A stretch of DNA of 54,697 bases, taken from assembly GCA_040902535.1 (NCBI GenBank), contig JBBDXD010000002.1, positions 1-54,697 of the forward strand. Reading direction: 5' to 3'. Source of the stretch: Dehalococcoidia bacterium. Its GTDB lineage: Bacteria > Chloroflexota > Dehalococcoidia > DSTF01 > JACRBR01. A model generated the notes under the pieces. It did not search any database, was not told the origin of the DNA, and saw nothing but the letters and a program-made list of their open reading frames with translations. Below, piece after piece: positions 51,088 to 54,697 of the stretch. A program made the position numbers and the translations under genes. Positions within the stretch are counted from its first letter, which is position 1. Every line of letters starts with the position of its first letter.

Positions 51088-51912
51088 ATGGACTCGGGAT
51101 ATTCAAGCTCTGCGGGAATCTCAGGCGCGACAAGGAGCGAACTCGCGGCCGTGACGGGGCGCGGGCATAGGCTCATCGGCGTTGCGGACGCGGTCAATGC
51201 TCTCGGGATCGACGCTCAGGCTGCGGCCATGAAACTGGCACGCTGGGCCGATCAGGGGTGGCTCCGGCGGGTCCGTCGCGGCATGTATATCCCGGTGCCG
51301 GTGGACGCGGAAAACCCGAAAGCTTGGACCGAAGACGCGCTCATCATTGCTACCGCGATCTGGTCTCCCTGTTACTTCACGGGCTGGACTGCGGCGAATC
51401 ATTGGGGTCTGTCCGAGCAGGTCTTCCGCACGGTCGTGCTCAAGACAACTGCCCGGGTGAGGGCCAGCCGCGCCGAGATGCTGGACCACGAGTACCTCGT
51501 CGCGCACACCGACAAACGCCATCTGAGTTGGGGCATGGAGTCCGCGTGGCAGGACGGAGTGCGGCTCAACTATGCCGACCCGACGCGCACGGTCGTCGAA
51601 ATTCTCGACGCACCGCGCCTCGCTGGAGGGATACGCCACGCAGCGGAGATCCTCGGCGCGTATCTTGGTGATCATGATCCCGATCGGCTCATCGACTATG
51701 GCGATCGCTTGGGGAATCGCACGGTGTTCAAGCGTCTGGGTTACCTCACCGAGGCGATCGGAGCTGAACAGCCCAGCCTGATCGAAGCATGCCGGCACCG
51801 GCTATCCGCAGGTGTGTCCCTGCTCGACCCTGACGGCCCGCGTGGTGGCCTGCGCGTACCTGAGTGGAACCTCCGAGCCAACGTCCATGTGTCTGAGACG
51901 AACCCGTCGTGA
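51088..51912 (+). CDS. abiEi: AbiEi-family type IV antitoxin / transcriptional repressor
   Basis: A 274-residue protein. The N-terminal winged helix is around HRLIGVADAVNALGIDAQAAAMKLARWADQGWLRRVRRGMYIPV, the recognisable AbiEi_4-type start that ends in RRGMYIP. The C-terminal antitoxin domain follows (YFTGWTAANHWGLSEQVFRTVVLKTT, YADPTRTVVEILDAP). AbiEi neutralises AbiEii without tight binding and represses its own promoter. GGGGAG before ATG 51088 sets the start; longer frames upstream run through the operator. It overlaps the toxin gene by 4 bp (GTGA). Confidence 0.88.
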   Translation: MDSGYSSSAGISGATRSELAAVTGRGHRLIGVADAVNALGIDAQAAAMKLARWADQGWLRRVRRGMYIPVPVDAENPKAWTEDALIIATAIWSPCYFTGWTAANHWGLSEQVFRTVVLKTTARVRASRAEMLDHEYLVAHTDKRHLSWGMESAWQDGVRLNYADPTRTVVEILDAPRLAGGIRHAAEILGAYLGDHDPDRLIDYGDRLGNRTVFKRLGYLTEAIGAEQPSLIEACRHRLSAGVSLLDPDGPRGGLRVPEWNLRANVHVSETNPS

Positions 51913-53087
51913 TTCCGTGGCGCGAGATCCTCGCGCTGCGCTCCGAGTGGCAGCTCGATGCCAACGTCATCGAGAAGGACTACGCGCTCGGATGGCTTCT
52001 CGCCGGCATCGCCCATGACGATGACCTGTCCGAGACCTGGGTGTTCAAGGGCGGCACTTGCCTCAGGAAGTGCTACTTCGAGACATACCGGCTCTCGGAG
52101 GATCTCGACTTCACGGTCACAGACGATGGACCGGAGACACCTGAAGAACTCACACCGATCTTCACCCGTATCGCCGAGTGGATGCGCCGCGAGTCCGGGA
52201 TCGAAATCGTCGTCGAGGACGGCTCATTCGTCCGTCAACGCAATCGTCGCGGCCATCCGACGACGCAGGGCCGCCTGACGTATCGTGGACCGAACCCACC
52301 CGCGCAGCCACCGAAGGTCAAGATCGACATCACGGGCGACGAGTTGTTGGTGGAGGCGCCGGAGATCCGGCCGATCGTGCATCCGTACAGCGACGCGCCA
52401 CTGCCCGTAAACGGCGTCCGTTGTTACACGCTCACCGAGCTGTGCGGCGAGAAGCTCCGAACGCTCGCCGAGCGCTGCCGACCTCGCGACCTCTACGACG
52501 TGGTGCACATGAGCCGACATCCTGACCTTCTCGATCAGCCGACCGCGATCGCGGAAGTCCTCGCACGCAAGTGCGAATTCGTCGGTATCTCAGTACCTGA
52601 CCTGGCTTCGATCCAAGCTTCACCCTTCCGGGAGGAGATCGCGCGTGAATGGGGGAACATGCTCGGGCATCAGCTGCCGCGCCCCCTCCCACCGTTCGCT
52701 GACTTCTGGGGCACGCTCGACGACGTGTTCGCCTGGCTCGCCGGAGAGGCGCATGTCATGCCACTGCCGCGGGCCGAGCTGGGACAGCTCGACGATACAT
52801 GGATTGCACCGCGCGAGATGACCTCTTGGCGCGGCGGAGCACCGCTCGAACTTGTCCGTTACGCCGGCGCCAACAAAATGAAGGTTGAGATCGACTATCG
52901 CGCAGAAGAGGGACTGCGCGGTCCGCGCACGGTCGAACCGTACTCGTTGAGGCGAACGCAGGACGGCAACCTCCTGCTGTTCGTCGTCAACGATCGCAAC
53001 CAACTACGAGTCTATCGTGTAGACCGGATCGCCGCGGTTCGGCCGACCGGCGATTCGTTCGTGCCGAGGTTCCTTGTCGAATTCTAG
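51909..53087 (+). CDS. abiEii: AbiEii-family nucleotidyltransferase toxin with C-terminal WYL-like domain
   Basis: A 392-residue protein. Residues 1-~290 are the AbiEii nucleotidyltransferase: VFKGGTCLRKCYFETYRLSEDLDFT has the GGT and R-x-S-x-D-x-D signature (Asp65, Asp67), and GEKLRTLAERCRPRDLYDVVHM is the conserved helix with Lys and Arg-Asp. The usual family length is ~290-300. Here ~90 more residues follow, reading VEIDYRAEEG, RTVEPYSLRRTQDGNLLLFV and RVYRVDRIAAVRPTGDSFV, which fit a WYL domain. Translation starts at GTG inside the antitoxin stop. The enzyme is expected to stop growth by nucleotide transfer, perhaps to tRNA. Confidence 0.88.
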   Translation: MIPWREILALRSEWQLDANVIEKDYALGWLLAGIAHDDDLSETWVFKGGTCLRKCYFETYRLSEDLDFTVTDDGPETPEELTPIFTRIAEWMRRESGIEIVVEDGSFVRQRNRRGHPTTQGRLTYRGPNPPAQPPKVKIDITGDELLVEAPEIRPIVHPYSDAPLPVNGVRCYTLTELCGEKLRTLAERCRPRDLYDVVHMSRHPDLLDQPTAIAEVLARKCEFVGISVPDLASIQASPFREEIAREWGNMLGHQLPRPLPPFADFWGTLDDVFAWLAGEAHVMPLPRAELGQLDDTWIAPREMTSWRGGAPLELVRYAGANKMKVEIDYRAEEGLRGPRTVEPYSLRRTQDGNLLLFVVNDRNQLRVYRVDRIAAVRPTGDSFVPRFLVEF

Positions 53088-53202
53088 TGCTCCGAGGCTC
53101 GCGTTGACGACTGCGGCGCGCTACGGTGGCTGCACGAACGTCGAAAGTTGCACCGCCTCTCGGTGAGTTTGACTCGCTGCTAGATCCGTAGGCGCAGGGG
53201 CT

Positions 53203-53305
53203 TGGGAACAAGCTAGGGCTTCTGCAAGCTGCTCCAGATTCGAAACCAGGCTCGAATTCGATGCAAGCTGCACCTAATTAGGTGCACATCTCGCAGCACG
53301 TTGCC
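53203..53305. repeat. Direct repeat B bounding the accessory island (attachment-site-like)
   Basis: The second copy of the 104-bp repeat, same orientation as 48092-48195. It carries a perfect 18-bp palindrome TGCACCTAATTAGGTGCA (53269-53286) and the same pair of GCAAGCTGC motifs. Upstream of it there is no tRNA T-arm. Confidence 0.85.
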
Positions 53306-53360
53306 GCGTCGATCCTACCATAGAGAAGAACGCTCCCCGCGTTCTTGAGTTTCGGTTTCA

Positions 53361-54617
53361 TCACCATCGCTCGAACTCAAAGCTCACGGTCTTCCCACCG
53401 AGTTCCAGCGTCTGAGGCTCCGCAGCGTCGCCGAGCGAGGTCGCTTTCAACTCAGGTGACTCGCGGCACAAGGCATCGTGCAGCGCACCCACGACCTCCG
53501 ATGGGTCTGAGTGCTCCAGCCCCAGCCGCATAAACTGTGGCCATGTCCCCCAGGCTGCTCGCGGATCCATGGTTGCACCTGAAAAGTGACTGAAGTGTCG
53601 ACCGAGGATGAATAGATAAACGTTGCTGACGGCGGCGTTCTTGAGGCCTAAGTGGCTCGCGATCTCACCGTCGCTGGCCCGGTCGAGCCACGACGTGACA
53701 GCGTCCAACCACTTCGCCGCCTCACGAGCCAGATTGGCTTTCCGAGACTGGCGGCGCCTCAACGATGCTCCAAATGGGTCCTGCCATTTCAGTTGGAACA
53801 GTCCGACGCTTCCCGTTTGCCTGTCGCAGACCGCAGCGTCGATATCAGTGGCGATCGACCCATCACTCGACCTGATTCGGATTGGACTCGGCGCTCTGAC
53901 GAACCGATAGTCGGGAAACAGATCGTACAGGTCCGCCCTAAACAGTTGCTCCCGCCCGGCGATGGCGCGATCCCAGTCCGAGGGATACCGGCGCTGCAAC
54001 TCGTTGAGGAGGAAGTGCGTCGGCTCACCGAGCATTCCAAGCAACGGTCGGGCTACGGATCGGGGGCCACCAATCTGAATCATCGGAATCAGGTAGCCTC
54101 CCGGTGCTGAACAGTGAAACTCCCGGTTCTCAGGCGTGAGGGTCAGTGCTGACAGAAGGGAGTCGGCAACGGACTCCGGTACGTCGAACATGTGAGATAG
54201 CGACTCCGCCAAGACTGGCCTTTCGGAGACTATCGAGATCACATTCCGGTGAGAAATCGTGGAGTCCTTGCTCATGAGCACCTGCGCGAAACCCAAGTGC
54301 TTAAGCGTCCAACCGGCTATGGCTACCAGTGCGCTTCCATAGAGCGAATAGGGCAGCCCTCCGAACTGCGCGTCGCCGGGGAACGCATCCAGGCTACCCC
54401 ATTGCCTCGCCCAAAGAACTCCCGCTTCTTGGTAGTGTTCGTCGATCTCAGGTGCGGTCGTGTAGCCGATGTACTTACCCAACCACGGATAGACATGCTG
54501 CTCCATTGTCCTCATCACTGAGGCACGCCTTTCCTCGTTTCGGCTCCGACGGCGAGCGTCGAGCCTGCGCGCGAGGTCACTGTAGTAAAGGTCATGCTCG
54601 CGCTCTACAGCCTCCAC
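53361..54617 (-). CDS. Putative PD-(D/E)XK-fold protein, 5' end probably disrupted
   Basis: A 418-residue protein of no recognised family. A segment near residues 255-278 reads TDIDAAVCDRQTGSVGLFQLKW, matching the D-x(n)-(E/Q)-x-K core of restriction-endonuclease-like nucleases, with Gln at the Glu position. Flanking regions are alpha-rich (RRRQSRKANLAREAAKWLDAV). The frame from GTG 54617 runs on upstream as IFSISRAAG before meeting an IS-like end at 54644 and then a TAG, so the native start has probably been lost. It lies just outside the direct-repeat island. Confidence 0.55.
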   Translation of the reverse strand: MEAVEREHDLYYSDLARRLDARRRSRNEERRASVMRTMEQHVYPWLGKYIGYTTAPEIDEHYQEAGVLWARQWGSLDAFPGDAQFGGLPYSLYGSALVAIAGWTLKHLGFAQVLMSKDSTISHRNVISIVSERPVLAESLSHMFDVPESVADSLLSALTLTPENREFHCSAPGGYLIPMIQIGGPRSVARPLLGMLGEPTHFLLNELQRRYPSDWDRAIAGREQLFRADLYDLFPDYRFVRAPSPIRIRSSDGSIATDIDAAVCDRQTGSVGLFQLKWQDPFGASLRRRQSRKANLAREAAKWLDAVTSWLDRASDGEIASHLGLKNAAVSNVYLFILGRHFSHFSGATMDPRAAWGTWPQFMRLGLEHSDPSEVVGALHDALCRESPELKATSLGDAAEPQTLELGGKTVSFEFERW

Positions 54618-54643
54618 GCCGGCGGCGCGAGAGATCGAGAAGA

Positions 54644-54697
54644 TGACCTGCCCCCCGAAAACTGATCCAGTCTAAATGAGCGTCCTCCGGGATAATG
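54644..54697 (+). mobile_element. Probable IS3-family terminus (partial, at window edge)
   Basis: The sequence TGACCTGCCCCCCGAAAACT followed by GATCCAG resembles the terminal inverted repeat of IS3-family elements, which start TG. An ATG at 54695 could be the first transposase frame. Only 54 bp lie in the window, so family and orientation are not confirmed. Confidence 0.5.

Larger units (their letters stand above)
48092..53305. mobile_element. Repeat-bounded accessory island
   Basis: A ~5-kb segment lies between the two 104-bp direct repeats, one of them joined to a broken tRNA gene. The cargo is a radical SAM protein, a methyltransferase-like protein and an AbiEi/AbiEii pair, a typical defence or maintenance set. 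No integrase gene is present in the segment, so it may be a deletion derivative or moved in trans. Confidence 0.65.

Overview
The window is visibly GC-rich and gene-dense, with many start/stop overlaps (ATGA, GTGA or TGATG). It reads as a bacterial chromosome, not a plasmid or phage. The mix fits a GC-rich soil or aquatic Chloroflexota lineage (Dehalococcoidia/SAR202/Tepidiformia type): Rieske oxygenase, thiolase-like/DUF35 pairs, a one-chain biotin-dependent carboxylase, topoisomerase IB, many PAS sensors, a class A PBP. Actinomycetota cannot be excluded without a marker gene. No rRNA gene, complete tRNA gene or CRISPR array was found.

Layout. (1) 1-8038, minus strand: a surface-glycan operon with a GT39-like glycosyltransferase, a polyprenyl-type GT2, a short UDP-sugar dehydrogenase, a flippase-like membrane protein, a GT4 enzyme, two methyltransferases and a truncated membrane protein. 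(2) 8166-9413: a small secreted protein with a sortase-like tail, and a divergent matrixin-like lipoprotein. (3) 9480-20842, minus strand: a long catabolic operon headed by a TetR regulator, then a KshA-like Rieske oxygenase, an amidohydrolase, two DUF35 proteins, two thiolase-like proteins without the catalytic cysteine, an acyl-CoA ligase, an enoyl-CoA hydratase, an acyl-CoA dehydrogenase and a nitronate monooxygenase-type flavoprotein. Together they suggest uptake, CoA activation and stepwise shortening of a hydrophobic polycyclic or isoprenoid substrate, possibly steroid-like, with retro-aldol rather than thiolytic cleavage. (4) 20962-27517: a membrane hybrid histidine kinase, a response regulator, a DUF2231 membrane protein, topoisomerase IB, a stand-alone receiver and an SRPBCC protein. 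(5) 27594-37000: envelope and stress genes, including a D,D-carboxypeptidase, a secreted barrel-like protein, a PRC-barrel protein, YihY and PBP1A. (6) 36208-40130: a very large cytosolic PAS/GAF kinase with its regulator. (7) 40291-47308: an M28-like peptidase homologue, a DinB protein, a fused BC-BCCP-CT acyl-CoA carboxylase and a GT39-like protein.

(8) 47330 to the end is an accessory hot spot. Two 3'-half tRNA genes (Thr-like and Gly-like), both broken at the anticodon loop, flank a cupin gene. The Gly-like half abuts one of two ~104-bp direct repeats that enclose a ~5-kb island. The island holds a SPL-like radical SAM protein, an unassigned protein with a methyltransferase motif, and a divergent AbiEi/AbiEii toxin-antitoxin pair whose toxin carries an extra C-terminal WYL-like domain. 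Past the second repeat lies a candidate PD-(D/E)XK-fold protein whose 5' end meets what looks like the terminus of an IS3-family element.

The best candidates for undescribed biology are the AbiEii-WYL fusion within the repeat-bounded island, the methyltransferase-like/radical SAM pair beside it, and the double thiolase-like/double DUF35 module in the catabolic operon.
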